Assembly (NCBI GenBank): GCA_032716605.1
Contig: CM064501.1
Location: forward strand, 20,777,734 to 20,841,733
Reading direction: 5' to 3'
DNA from: Paralithodes platypus
Lineage: Eukaryota > Arthropoda > Malacostraca > Decapoda > Lithodidae
DNA: 64,000 bases
This document shows positions 34,592 through 45,708 of the stretch, one piece after another; position 1 is the stretch's first letter, and each line of letters opens with the position of its first letter. A model generated the notes under the pieces. It did no database searches and was not told the DNA's origin. It saw only the letters and a program-made list of their open reading frames with translations. The translations under genes were made by a program, and so were the position numbers.

Positions 34592-36314
34592 CTAGACCCT
34601 CTGCCTTAAAGCTATACATGGTAAGGAAGGTTTGTCTAGAGCAAATGACAAGTATCTAGACAGAAACGTGTGATTAGACGCCCACAACTGCGTGGACGCT
34701 ATGTCTTCAACTGAAAAAAATTTAAGGAAACGTAAAGAGGCTGCCCATTTGCGTAAATCGTGGGCCCGACCCACAACGCCGGGATTACTTTCTTTAACCC
34801 TTAATTAGCGGCGAGCAACATAAGTCGAGTTAAATAAAGCTGGACTATGTGGCGGCGCTCGACATAGGTCGAGTGGCAATTTCAGCACGTAATGTTGCTG
34901 AGAGAGAGAGACAAGTGGTGGCAGGAGAGTAGCGAGCGTATGACTGCTCCAGACCACCGCGGCGAACATACTGACACGAATCCCAGCTCCCTCCTCCCTC
35001 TCTCACTCGCTATATAAGGAATTGTATCGGGAAAGTGGCTAATTACATGCTTTTTGCACTCGCGTTGCACGGTTATTGCAAGAAAACTAGCCATCATAAA
35101 AGGATCGTTATGGTGTCATTCGAAAGCTCTGTTTATGCCCTTTCAGGGATAGATACTTGTTTTACGTTCTGGGTTTTATTTAGGCATGAAAATGATCACG
35201 TAAACAGCCCTATTTTGGCTAAAAACACCCCGCTGGGCGGTACATATAAATAAACCGCATAGGCCGCTCTTAAGGTGTTAATGACTTCTACCAGAAGAGA
35301 GGCTAATCGCCGTTTAAGTAAGCGTTTACCCGTACTTGCTACCCATAAAGCACCTTGGGGGTTTTGAGGAGCTACTCTCAAATATTTGGTTAGAGCTTGC
35401 ACTGGACATAAATTATGATGCACCTTTCCCCTTTTTAACGCCGGCACCGTGAACTCAGAAAACACGTGTGCACTATGCTCATTCTTGGCTACAAAACCTG
35501 GGGAGGGTGCACTCATCGCCGCCAGCTCAGACACTCTGTTTCCGGTGGCCAAAGCCAAAAGGAAAACCGCCTTTTTTAAGAGTAATGCAAAGTCTGCAGT
35601 ATTTTGGTACAGACGAGAGTGAAGCAAAGACAAAGCTTTGTCCAGAGACCAAGTAGGCATGAGCTGACGGGGAGGTGGGCGGAGTTTAAAACATGCTCTC
35701 ATAAAACCTGTTTCCTCCGCCACCGGTATGGAAAGACCCGTAAGGTCTAAAAAGGGCACTCTAATCGCAGTTAAGTGATTTTTTAATGTTACCACAGATA
35801 AACGTTTCTGCTCAAACAGATAATTCAAATAATTAAAAACTAATGCCACTGAGGGTACAGTTTGTTCTGTCCTAACGATCCAAGAAGTAAAGGCTTGCCA
35901 ATGTGATTGATACTGTCGTTTTGTAGACTGAGTATATTGATTAAGTAATTTATTTGTCACATCTCTACCGTATGGTGCTAGCCACTTGGCCTCCTGAATG
36001 TCCATAATGCAAAAGTCAGCGAGGTCGCTAGGTTTCCAATCGTGTCTAAGTGGAAATACCCGACCGGGAGCGATACCGGGTCTGGGCACCACATTTTCAA
36101 TTGCTGGTACCACAACTGCGCCGGCCACAGTGGCGCGATTAGCGAGACTAAGCCTCGATAATCTCGTAGTTTGTTCACTACGTGGCACATTAGTGACGCA
36201 TCTGGCGGTGGAAACAGATAGATGGAGCTCCATCTGTTCCAGTCTGTCATTAACCTCATCAGCCGGCCGCCATATTGGATTATGCACAAAAATCCCGCCA
36301 GAGGTCAAGGTCAA
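34592..36314 (-). pseudogene. DIRS family 1 tyrosine recombinase, split by MITE-A copy 5
   Basis: Upstream of the MITE the frame contains an SAM-like core-binding region (NQYTQSTKRQYQSHWQAFTS, then VVTLKNHLTAIR) and box I LALATGNRVSELAAM with the catalytic Arg. The frame enters the MITE after SLLVEVIN. Beyond it, 34793 to 34592 reads VGRAHDLRKWAASLRFL (H-x-x-R) and FLSRYLSFALDKP with the Tyr, ending LRQRV. Relative to copy 1, about 20 residues are missing after SELAAMS. The start codon is not fixed: the open frame begins near 36314 without an ATG, and the first Met is downstream. Confidence 0.8.
34794..35281 (+). mobile_element. MITE-A copy 5 (488 bp) inside the recombinase gene
   Basis: TTAA at 34794-34797 and 35278-35281 brackets the unit. 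Removing it joins two parts of one recombinase, which shows that it inserted after the DIRS copy was in place. Confidence 0.9.
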
Positions 36315-36329
36315 TTTGTTTGCGATGTT

Positions 36330-36493
36330 TTTTTAAACCCTTATGTCCATACCTAACACCATGCCAAATTGCGAAAACTTGTCACCAAGTGCACGATTTT
36401 ACTATATTTAGCAATATTCCAACCCTGCTAATTTAAGGTATTCAAAATGTCATTGACATAAATCAGGAATACCTCAATCTTTGCATCTGGAGG

Positions 36494-36498
<5 letters not shown>
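36330..36498 (-). pseudogene. Possible DIRS reverse transcriptase C-terminal remnant
   Basis: A broken minus-strand frame reads HFEYLKLAGLEYC and then ALGDKFSQFGMVLGMDIR, reminiscent of the end of DIRS reverse transcriptases (LG...KFLGM). It contains several stops and is short, so the assignment is weak. Confidence 0.3.

Positions 36499-36556
<58 letters not shown>
36499..36556. repeat. (TA)n microsatellite
   Basis: An uninterrupted TA run of about 58 bp at the truncated end of the DIRS copy 2. Confidence 0.95.
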
Positions 36557-36559
<3 letters not shown>

Positions 36560-37771
36560 CAGGGCAATAAGAAGAAACACGTCGTGGAACATTTCTATTT
36601 ATTCGAATTATTGGCAGCTTCATGCAGCCATCCTCACAACAGATCCTACAAATTTAGTTTAACTCTATAAATCATTCTAAAAAAAGGATCACCAAATGAC
36701 GTACATTGTTAAAAAAAAAATATATGTATTGAGCTAAAACACATTATATTGATTCTACAATCAAGGTAAAAAGGCGTTATATTACAAAATAACCGATGGC
36801 TAAGCCACGTGCAAGTATTTATGTGATTAATTATACAATGCGGAGAACGGAGAACGCAGACATTAGGATTTGATATATTGTCTAATAGTGATCAGCTAAT
36901 AACTTCATGTATCCAAAGTAATTCACTGCTAAAATGACCCAAATATTTAAACTCTGCGCTACTTCATATGACAATTAATTATCCCATAAACACATTGAAG
37001 GAACGAAGATAAATGATTTAAAAAATACAGTATCTGACTATGCTAAATTAATTGCAACTCGAAGAGAAAGGTACATTTTTTAATAATTTAATCATAAAAA
37101 AACTATACAGATATTATCCGCAAATCGTATGTACGATCTCCATATATCGACAAAATAATCTACGGCTAAACAGCGTCCAAGTTTCTATGCAAATTACTAA
37201 ACTAAAATAATGTTGTTAGCATAAATCACACATCAAGCCAAGTATATTATTGATTATATTAAGATTAAGTATTTAAAATGTCAAGTGTCTAATGAATAAT
37301 GTCACACCGAAATAAAGCGAAACAATGACGACGTCAAACCAGACAGGAAAATCTTACATTACTTTATTCTACACCATGAATATAAACCTATAAGACTTCG
37401 AAATAAAACTAATACACAGAAATATAGTAAATAGTCACAAAGCCAGAACTCACCATAATGCCACCAGTCTCCTATGAAAAGCGATGAAGGACTGAATTAA
37501 AATACAAAATTGTCATATTTATATGTTCTGAACCAAAAATATTAAACGATACAAAGTGAAAAACGATACTAACTGAAGTCCCAAACACAACCCAGATGAA
37601 CTTACATATGAACTTTCAACTATTATTAGCAAGATTTAATTCCGGTTTATGTTGATTTATGAGCATTTTTTCTTCCTATTAAAGCATCAGAAGTGTTCCT
37701 AAATTTGGCAATTATTTTGAAATCCCTATCACAGAAACGGTGATTCTCATTTCTTGAGCCATAAAACAAAC
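36557..37771. other. AT-rich non-coding stretch
   Basis: No ORF of note and no repeat recognised. A stretch near 36590-36640 reads, on the minus strand, GGCTGCATGAAGCTGCC, then TTCGAATAAATAG, which faintly recalls the hammerhead-like motifs elsewhere but lacks the core. Confidence 0.35.
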
Positions 37772-39689
37772 GCAGCTCTGGAACGGCTAGAAAGGAAATT
37801 AGAGATAAAGGCAGAGATAGAGGGATAGAAACCGAAGGAGGGTAGTTTAGAAATTAGAGATTTGTGCCAGACTCCATCAAAGGCCTTCTATATGTCTAGC
37901 GCAATAGAAAAAGTCTCACCGAAGTTCTGAAAGGAGGATGACCAAGAATTAGTAAGATATTAACACTCAAACCGAGGGGCCCGACATATGTCGTCTGAGA
38001 ATCATGGCCACCCCTGCGGTGCCTGATATATGTCGCAAGGGATGTTGAGCACATTATCGGCTCTGAGAGAGAGTCCACGCATTGGGAGGACGATAGGCGG
38101 GCTCTGACCGCTCGGCACGGACCCAGTGCTGTGACTGACACTACCTCCGCAACATTCCCCACCCACGGCCTCGCGAGACCAGGAAAAAACTTGGGAAATT
38201 ACAGTATTTTAGGGTTTTTCCCCTTGTGTTGCGCGATCGCTACAGGATAACCTGTGGTCGTACAAGGATGATTCAGGTGTTATTGGAAAGCTCTATTATT
38301 GTCCTTTCATGGATACATAAGTGTATTACGCTCTGGCTCTTGTTTATGCATGACAAAGACCATGGAATGAAGCTCGTTTAGGGTAAATATGCCGGCCTGC
38401 CAGGTAGTAGAAGTTACAAACATCCCTGTTGCACAGGGGTTAAAGAAGATCACCAGTAGAGCAACCCCTAAGGAATTCATACTGGCGATTTGAGAGTAGA
38501 TTATGGGAAGAGAGATGCTTGAGAAATTCTGAAGTAAGAATAGTTTCAAAATGTTTAGAGATGCAAGAAATGAGAGCAATTGGACGATAGTTGGAGGGTT
38601 GAGAGTGGTCACCCTTCTTAGGGACAGGTTGAATGAGAGCAAACTTTTAGCAAGAAGGGAAGACGTTACAAGAGAGACAGAGATGGAAGAGTTTGCCTAG
38701 GCAGGGAGTCAGCACGGAGGCACAGTTTTTTAGTACAACAGGAGGAACACCATTCGGACTGTACGCCTTCTTAGTATTAAGCCCAGAGAGGGTAGAATGT
38801 ATGTCCTTAGAAGAAATTAGGATATTAGTGAGAGAGGGTGGAATAACATCGGAATCATCCAAGGTGGAGTTTTTACCAAAAGTTTGGGAGAAGAGTTCAG
38901 CTTTGTCAGGTAGTGCCGTCAGAGTTGAAAAGGGGAGGGAAAGATGAGGAAGAACAAATGTTGGAGAGGTTTTTAGCTAGATGCCAGAAGGCTTGGGAAG
39001 AGCTAGAGTTGGATAGTTAGTTCATTGCATTTATTATTGATCAAAGAGTGTTTGGCGAGTCGAAGAACAGATTTGGCTTGATTCCAGGCCGAAACATTGG
39101 AGGAATGAGATTCTTGAGTTTGAAGGCGTCGGTACCGTTTGAATGCTTCCTCCTTATTGCCGACAGCAGTAGAACGACCGTGAGTAAACCAAGATTTGTT
39201 TGCATTAGTCTGAGAGACAGAAAATGGAATGCATGCCTCCATGCCGGAGAGGATTACCTTGGTAATATGTTCAGCACTCTCCAAGGATCCCCGGCCATGA
39301 AAGCAAAAATAATTCCATGGGAAATCAAAGAAGTACTGCTGGAGAGTCTCTCAGTTGGCAGCACCAAAGTGCCACAAGGCTGGGAGTATCGGGTGGCCGT
39401 ATTGAAGAGATAGGATAGGTGACAGAGATAAGTTTATGGTCGGAGGAGCCCAAAGGAGAGAAAAGGTCGATAGTATAAGAGGAAGGGTTAGAAGTTTGAA
39501 ATAAGTCAAGAATGTTGAGCCAATCTTCGAAGCGGTCCGGAATATGGGAGGGTTGCTGAACCAACTGCTTTAGGCCATTTAGGTTAGAAAAGATGTAAGC
39601 TTGTTCACCAGGTTGGTCAGTGGAATGAGACGAGAGCCATTAGCGATGTTGGCATTGACATCTCCTAAGATGGAGATTTCTGCGATAAA
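37772..39689 (-). mobile_element. LINE family 1, copy 3 (internal fragment)
   Basis: On the minus strand it runs from the endonuclease end (AEISILGDVNAN, then [18 protein letters not shown]) to the reverse transcriptase (KKAYSPNGVPPVVLKNC, ALDI-KAF, KLPSFGFYPSI) and stops before the YADD region. Many frameshifts occur. MITE-B splits it at 37960-38443. The junction at 39690 with RTE endonuclease sequence has no visible duplication. Confidence 0.75.
37960..38443. mobile_element. MITE-B, diverged TTAA element related to MITE-A (484 bp)
   Basis: TTAA at 37960-37963 and 38440-38443 bounds it, and its removal restores the LINE sequence AGTAAGATA-AGAAGATCACC. One half aligns with MITE-A (for example GGAAAGCTCT, CCTTTCA-GGATA, TTTATGCATGA), while the tips differ (CACTCAAACC and TGCACAGGGG). 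A self-complementary CGACATATGTCG sits near one end. Confidence 0.8.
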
Positions 39690-40290
39690 TATCCCTCTTC
39701 CTGCACAGATGTCCAGCAATCCACTCCCATTATCATCCATTCCCGCTGGCACAACCCCACTGTGCAACCACCCCATCAACTTTTTTCAGTTTCCTACCAT
39801 ACCATTCATATCTCCAATTAGCACAACTCTTCCACTTCTATCAAACCTTTCCACAGACTCTTCCACCTTCTCCCAAAACTCTGCCTTCACTCTCACATTT
39901 TTATCCTCAGTTGGTACATACATAGCGACAATCGTCCATGTCTGTATTACTACTTTCAGTCTTACCCATACACTCCCAGACCCACCTGCTCCATGCTCTC
40001 ATATATTCTTCTTCAAACCCTTTCTAATCACCAGGCATACATCTTCTTTGGCCCTTTCATTCCCATTCACTCCAGCATATATACCTACGCCCTACTCCCA
40101 CTCTCTCATACATGTGCCCTTTAATTTAGTCTCAGTTAGTCCACATTCATCTACTTCTACATCCTTTAACACCTTCACAACTTCCCTCTCTTTCGTTTCA
40201 TCATTCACGCTTCTCACCTTCTATGTGGCTAATATAATTGACCTTAACCGGTCCGATGCCATTAACGTAAGGTTCGTCTCAATCCGAGGC
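39690..40290 (-). mobile_element. RTE-type LINE endonuclease fragment
   Basis: On the minus strand, broken frames read VWVRLKVVIQTWT-like sequence, YVPTEDKNVRVKAEFWEK, VVLIGDMNGMVGN and then GMDDNGSGLLDICAG. These are APE endonuclease motifs (Y-x-P..., GD-N, N-G) of RTE-like elements. The reverse transcriptase that should follow is replaced by LINE family 1 sequence. Confidence 0.6.
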
Positions 40291-40660
40291 CTGTTTGTTT
40301 GATTAGTAAGTACCAAAGTACTTTTCACTGGGTGGATATTGCTAGCCCTTCTCCCAAGCCTCTGTATCGTCAGGGATTACAGGGCTATCTGCACCACAAA
40401 CGTGGAGGGCAGTGAGGTCGCCACATTCCTACAACGAACTTGGCACCACGGTAGGTGGGGTTACCATATCTCTATGCACGTGATGTGTATAAATAAGGTG
40501 TCATCATCTTTTGCGCTAAAACGGAAGCAACCAACACCTAGAAACTCCACTATTACCATCTAATGTGACACATATGAAGCATGTAACACTTGAAGCTTCA
40601 CTCAATAATCTCGGGACCTTGCAAGAGATACAGGCTGCTGACAGCCTACAGTCACGAAGT
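40291..40660. other. Unassigned sequence between RTE pieces
   Basis: No coding signature. By position it could be RTE 5' UTR on the minus strand, but I cannot show that. Confidence 0.3.
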
Positions 40661-41425
40661 TGAGACATAAATGTATCTATGTATATTCTCAGACCAATAC
40701 CCCATAGCTGGGGGTGGCTGACTCGAGACAGAGCCCGAATAGAGACAACACAACACAACACAAAAACAAAACATAAAACTCACACACATATATGTGTGTC
40801 CATTTTGGGGTCCCTAGCTAAGACACCCGGATCCCAGACCTTCCGGAGAGGTCCGGCAGACACGCAGCGGAGCTTACCACCACAATGCCTGTCCACCTTA
40901 CTTACAGGCATGACCCTTCACAACATAGACCAGCTCCCCGGGCCAGGCGCCTGATGAACTATTATCTAGTCCAACGGGTGCTCGACCCCCTCTCCCTATG
41001 ACCGCTTTATCACTCATCTATTCACTAGCATTCTTCATTCATTTCTATTCATTACCATTTCACTTGCATGTTCTTCAGTCATCTCTCTACCTTCCATTGC
41101 TTGTATTACACCATCTTTCCATCTCAACCGAGGTCTTCCTCTTCCTCTATTTCCCCTTGTTTCTGACTCATATATTCTCTTTGTAAGCCTTTCATCTCCA
41201 ATTTGTTCATCATGTCCATGCCAGCATAGCTCCCTTCTGTCTACTCTGGCCAATAAAGGTTCCTGTTGTCCCACTCTCCTACGTATCTCTTCATTCTTCG
41301 ATCTGTCTCTACACGTTACTCCTCAAGTAGCTCATCTCCATCACATCCAACTTTCTTTTTTCTAGTGCCTTCAAAGTCCATGTCTCAGCCTCATACATCA
41401 CTGTTGGTACAACTATCCCTTGATG

Positions 41426-41428
<3 letters not shown>
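40661..41428 (-). mobile_element. RTE-type LINE 3' end
   Basis: On the minus strand the tail of ORF2 reads WHGHDEQIGDERLTKRIYES, then GRGRPRLRWKDGV. The 3' UTR shares GGGCCAGGCGCCTGATG and ATTATCTAGTCCAAC with the copy at 60657-61295, and a short TATC-like end lies near 40665. It abuts the poly(T) of the next LINE at 41430. Confidence 0.75.
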
Positions 41429-41458
<30 letters not shown>

Positions 41459-42729
41459 CTATGTGATTGAGGGAGGCAAAAGGCATAACTGCCTATAGCG
41501 AGTGCCTCCCCCATAGTTGAAAGAGTGACAGGGCCAAAATCAAGGGACGTTCGAGCCAAAATGCCTGGACACACGGAGTTTGAAACAATTTAAGTCATAG
41601 GAAGAGGGAAACACTGATTCTGGGAGAGAGTTCCAGAGCTCAGCTGTTGAGTAGAAGAAAGTTTGAGAGTAACGTTTCACTCTTGGGTTGGAGAGTTGCA
41701 CAGAGTAGGGGTGGGATTGAGTTGCAAGACGGGTACCACGTGCCCTACATAAAGGAGGTGGTATGCACTGGGATAGCTCTGAGGAACACTGATTATTATA
41801 GTAGCGATAGAATAGCGAGAGAGATGCAACATTGCGGCGGAGAGAGAGAGATTGCAGAGAGTTGGTGAGTGGACGGGAGTTAATGATATGAAAGGCCTTC
41901 CTTTCAACTTTGTCTAGGAGAGCGGTGTGAGAGGAACCTCCCCACACATGTGAACAATACTCAATACAAGGGCGCACTATGCCCCTGTACAGAGCAAGAA
42001 GCTGTGCAGGGGAAAAGAACCCCCTAAGGCGGTTGAGCACACCCAGCTTCTGGGAGGCTGCCTTTAGCAAGACTGGTAATATGGTCCTTCCAAATGAGAG
42101 CAGAAGAAAAAGAGACACCAAGAATATTGAGAAAAGATGAAGGGTTGATTTTTGTATTGTTGAAGAATAAGGGATAGTCCGCTGGGAGATCCTGACAGGT
42201 AGATAGATGGAGAAATTGGGTTTTGGAAGCATTAAAGTTAACAAGGTTTTCACTGCCCCAATTGGAAATAGAATTTAGATCAGAATTTAAGATTTCTATG
42301 GCTTCATTACGTTTGTCGTTGAGGGATTACTGGCTGGGGCTTTCTGAAAAACTAATGGAGTAGTGTAAGGTTGAGTCGTCTGCGTAAGAATGGATGGGAA
42401 TTAAGTTAAGGAGATCATTTATAAAAATTAGAAAGAGAATAGGAGATAGGACAGAGCTCTGAGGAACTCCAGAGTTTATAGGGTGAGGAAGTGAACAATG
42501 GCCGTCCACAACCGCGGCTATGGAACGGCCGGAAAGGAAATTAGAGACAAAGGCACAGATGGAGGGATAGAAACCGAAGGAGGGTAGTTTAGAAATTAAA
42601 GATTTATGCCAGACTCTATCGAAGGCTTTTGATATGTCTAGTGCAATAGAAAAAGTCTCACCGAAGTCCCGAAAGGAGGATGACCAAGAGTTAGTAAGAT
42701 ATGAAAGAAGATCACCAGTAGAGCGACCC

Positions 42730-43821
42730 TAAACCCAGCAAGTGCGGGAAGACTCTTAAGAGTTTCCCCGGGCGACTGCGGGAAGACTCTTAACCCTTAA
42801 AAAGCGGCTCACCACTTAAGTCGAGTTAAATAAAGCTGGACTATGTGGCGGCGCTCGACATAGGTCGAGTGGCAATTTCAGCACGTAATGTGGCTGAGAG
42901 AGAGAGACAAGTGGTGGCAGGAGACTAGCGAGCGTATGACTGCTCCAGACCACCGCGGCGAACCTACTGACACAAATCTCAGCTCCCTCCTCCCTCTCTC
43001 ACTCGCTACATACTCAATTATGTACCGAAAGTACCGAATTACCTGCTTTTTGCACTCGCGTTGCACGGTTATTGCAAGAAAACTATCCATCATACAAGGA
43101 TCGTTATGGTGTCATTCGAAAGCTCTGTTTATGCCCTTTCAGGGATAGATACTTGTTTTACGTTCTGGGTCTTATTTAGGCATGAAAATGATCACGTAAA
43201 CAGCCCTATTTTGGCTAAAAACACCCCGCTGGGCGGTACACATAAATAAACCGCATAGGCCGCTCGTAAGGTGTTAAAATCCTGGGCCTAAAAAAATCCA
43301 TTTAAAACACCCCAATTTTTTTTTTTTTTTTTTTTGCCCCTGGGCCATGCCAAATATCACTCATCCACATCCCCTCCTTCCGCACTTTCCTCCCCTCCTT
43401 CAGTTATCACCTATTTTCCCTGTTATTCCCTTATTCTGTGGTCTATTTTCGTGCTAACATTAGCGAGTTGGTAGCAGGGCGTTGTCTCACTGTTACCAAG
43501 CGTGGGAAAGAGTGAGAGAGAGACTATTGCGTAACAGTGTCTCTCCAGACAAGGGGAGGGGAGGAGGGGAGGGAGGTTGCCTCAGCCATACATTATGTAA
43601 CTCCCGGCCTGTATCGCCGATTTTGACCATCCAAACGCTGTTTCCACTTGTTTTATTGCTGTAACAGGTTAATACCTTTATAATCAACCTAAAATAGGCG
43701 CATATAGATAAGTATTAATGATATTTATGGTAAAATAACGATGTTAGTGATGGGAACAGCTCAAATACGTGCGCACAGGCGTGTGGTGTCTCATACCACC
43801 CATGCACACATCTTAGGTTAA
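42730..43821. mobile_element. Non-autonomous piggyBac derivative inserted in LINE copy 4
   Basis: Flanks read GCGACCC(T)AA and TTAAGGAAGCC, consistent with insertion at a TTAA in the LINE; the left duplication is degenerate. The left end carries inverted copies of TTAAGAGTCTTCCCGCAG, as in the right end of the piggyBac at 21070-21134. The right end (complement TTAACCTAAGATGTG, then CTGTGCGCAC) resembles the left end at 15379. It has no transposase and a poly(T) run at 43317-43335. MITE-A copy 6 sits inside it. Confidence 0.65.
42790..43277 (+). mobile_element. MITE-A copy 6 (488 bp), mosaic
   Basis: TTAA at 42790-42793 and 43274-43277 bounds it. Its first 30 bp match copy 4 (AAAAAGCGGCTCACCAC), its middle matches copies 1-3 (CATACTCAATTATGTACC) and its last part matches copies 4-5 (GATAGATACTTG, CGCTGGGCGG). 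Confidence 0.85.
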
Positions 43822-44840
43822 GGAAGCCATACTGGCGATCTGAGAGCAGATTATGAGAAGAGAAATGCTTAAGAAATTTGGAAGCAAGAATAGTTTCAAA
43901 AACTTTAGAAAGACAAGAGATGAGAGCAATTGGACGATAGTTGGAGGGTTGAGAGCGGTCACCCTTCTTTGGGACAGGTTGAATGTGAGCAAACTTCCAG
44001 CATGAAGGGAAGACGTTAGAGGATAGACAGAGACGAAAGAGTTTGCCTAGGCAGGGAGTCAGCACGGAAGCACAGTTTTTGAGAACAACAGGAGGAACAC
44101 CATCCGGACCATACGCCTTATTAGTGTTAAGCCCAGAGAGGGTAGAACGTACATCTTTAGAAGAGATTAGGATATTAGGCATAAGTAAGAGAGAGGAGGG
44201 CGGAGAGGGAGGAATAGCACCGGAATCATCCAAGGTGGAGTTTCTAGCAAAAGTTTGAGCGAAGAGTTTAGCTTTGTCAGAGGAAGAAGTGATGGTTGTG
44301 CCATCAGAGTGGGAAACGGGAGGGAAAGACGAGGAAGAGAAATTGTTGGAGCTTGGGAAGAGCTAGAGTTGGATAGTTCAGTGCATTTATTATTGATGAA
44401 AGATTGTTTGGCAAGTCGAAGAACAGATTTGGCTTGATTCCGGGCAGAAACATATGAAGAATGAGAGTCTTGAGTTTTAAGGCGTCGGTACCGTTTGAAT
44501 GCTTCCTCCTTATTGTGGACAGCAGTAGAACAGGCGTGAGTAAACCAAGATTTTTTAGCATTAGTCTGAGAGAAAGAGAATGGAATGTATGCTTCCATGC
44601 CCAATTGGATTACCTCGGTAATGCGTTCAGCACTCTCCGAGGGTCCTCGGCCACGGAAGCAGAAATCATTCCATGGGAAATCAAAGAAGTACTGCCGAAG
44701 AGCCTCCCAGTCGGCAGTGCCAAAGTGCCACAAGCGCCGCCGGCTAGGAGGATCGGGTGGCCGTACTGGAGAGATAGGACAGGTGACAGAGATAAGTTTA
44801 TGGTCGGAGGAGCCCAAAGGAGAGAAAAGATCGACATTGC

Positions 44841-45503
44841 TCCACGTGTTCCAGCATTTCCCCATCCAGTCGTAAACTTAGATTTACTAAATTGAACAAT
44901 CGTCCGTTTATCATTACAGTTTGGGAAGAGCCAAATGGTAAATAGGTGCAACAAATGTTAACTATTTTTCCCAAGCCCTTGCTGAGTTACTCGAGGGTAA
45001 GGGTCACAATTTATAAACTTGTCTAAATACATAGATTATAGTTGACGATGGTGTATGGAGTGGCCTGGGATTCTGATTAACTACAAACTGTTTTGTTTTT
45101 ATGTCCAGAAGGTGAAAGTAAATGTAACCACTGAGGAGCAACTATTAGTAGAAGGGTGGAATGACCTGCTAAGTTAAATGTGTCATTTCACTACACCTTT
45201 CGTACTTTCCAGAAGGGTATATTATTACTATACCTTCTGTCATTCCAAAATTATATTTTCGCAACCAATTTCAACAATCTAGACAATTGATACACATTCC
45301 TTAAGTTGATTCTACTTATTTGAAATATATTCGTGAATACCATTCTACAATAAAAAATAACAAAAATCTGAAGATCAATGAAAAACATCTATCAACTTTC
45401 TGGAATATCAACATTGGATGTAAAATGTAATTTCTGAATGATAAAAAATATATGTTGCCTAGTTACCTTGTTTATAATCAAAGCATCGTTGTCATTTCCC
45501 CAG
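44841..45503. other. Intron sequence before exon 45504, no element recognised
   Basis: AT-rich. A short open segment after ATGTCCAG at 45105 (KVKVNVTTEEQLLVEGW) has an acceptor-like start but stops at once and is not supported as an exon. Confidence 0.4.
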
Positions 45504-45708
45504 GCCCTTCGAACCTAGTAGAAGAGGAAGGTTTTCAGTGCGGCGAGCCCCGGAGTCCAGTGACAGGAGTGTTACTGGTCGTGGTGACAGTGGCGGTAGT
45601 GATGTGGACGGAACCAAGGACATAACCACCTCCACTTCACTACTGGAACACCTTACACTACACGCAGAGAGAACCGTCATTCCTCCACCTCCGGGAAGGC
45701 GAATTCAG
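45504..45708 (+). CDS. CFAP97: Second exon of the CFAP97-like gene
   Basis: The acceptor TCATTTCCCCAG (AG at 45502-45503) and donor CAG|GTGAGT (GT at 45709) bracket 205 nt with no stop in one frame. Joined to the exon ending at 5242, the split codon becomes GGG and the protein continues PFEPSRRGRFSVRRAPESSD, then RSVTGRGDSGGSDVDGTKDI, then TTSTSLLEHLTLHAERTVIP, then PPPGRRIQ, leaving phase 0. This part is basic, Ser/Gly-rich and probably disordered, as sequence after the CFAP97 core often is. The exon call rests on splice sites, frame and phase; no domain is recognised in it. It could belong to a different gene. Confidence 0.6.

Larger units (their letters stand above)
33510..36498 (-). mobile_element. 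DIRS-like family 1, copy 2 (5'-truncated)
   Basis: In minus orientation the right terminal repeat runs from 33510 to about 33860, the internal complementary junction is at 34002/34003, and the recombinase gene follows from 34592 upward. MITE-A copy 5 splits the recombinase. The element ends near 36498 against a (TA)n tract, so the gag and most of the reverse transcriptase are gone. Order and orientation match copy 1 at 23399-28093. Confidence 0.85.
41430..44840 (-). mobile_element. LINE family 1, copy 4 with poly(A) tail
   Basis: A poly(T) at 41430-41458 marks the 3' tail. Upstream on the minus strand lie AELWNSLPESVFPSSYDLNC, the reverse transcriptase with SGVPQSSVLSPILF and HSYADDSTL, GPDGVPPVVLKNC (near 44090) and the endonuclease end [18 protein letters not shown] (44840). 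It is 5'-truncated. A TTAA element of 1.09 kb (42730-43821) interrupts it. A deletion and several frameshifts are visible, including a joined LIS at 44167. This is the longest family 1 copy wholly in the window. Confidence 0.85.

Noticed and set aside
1238..43277. Conserved 62-86 codon ORFs in each MITE-A copy as a small protein family
   Set aside because: They are conserved because the copies are nearly identical, they exist on both strands, and they have no known domain.
45105..45175. Extra exon after ATGTCCAG
   Set aside because: It is short, followed by a stop, without a donor, and the phase match between 5242 and 45504 does not need it.
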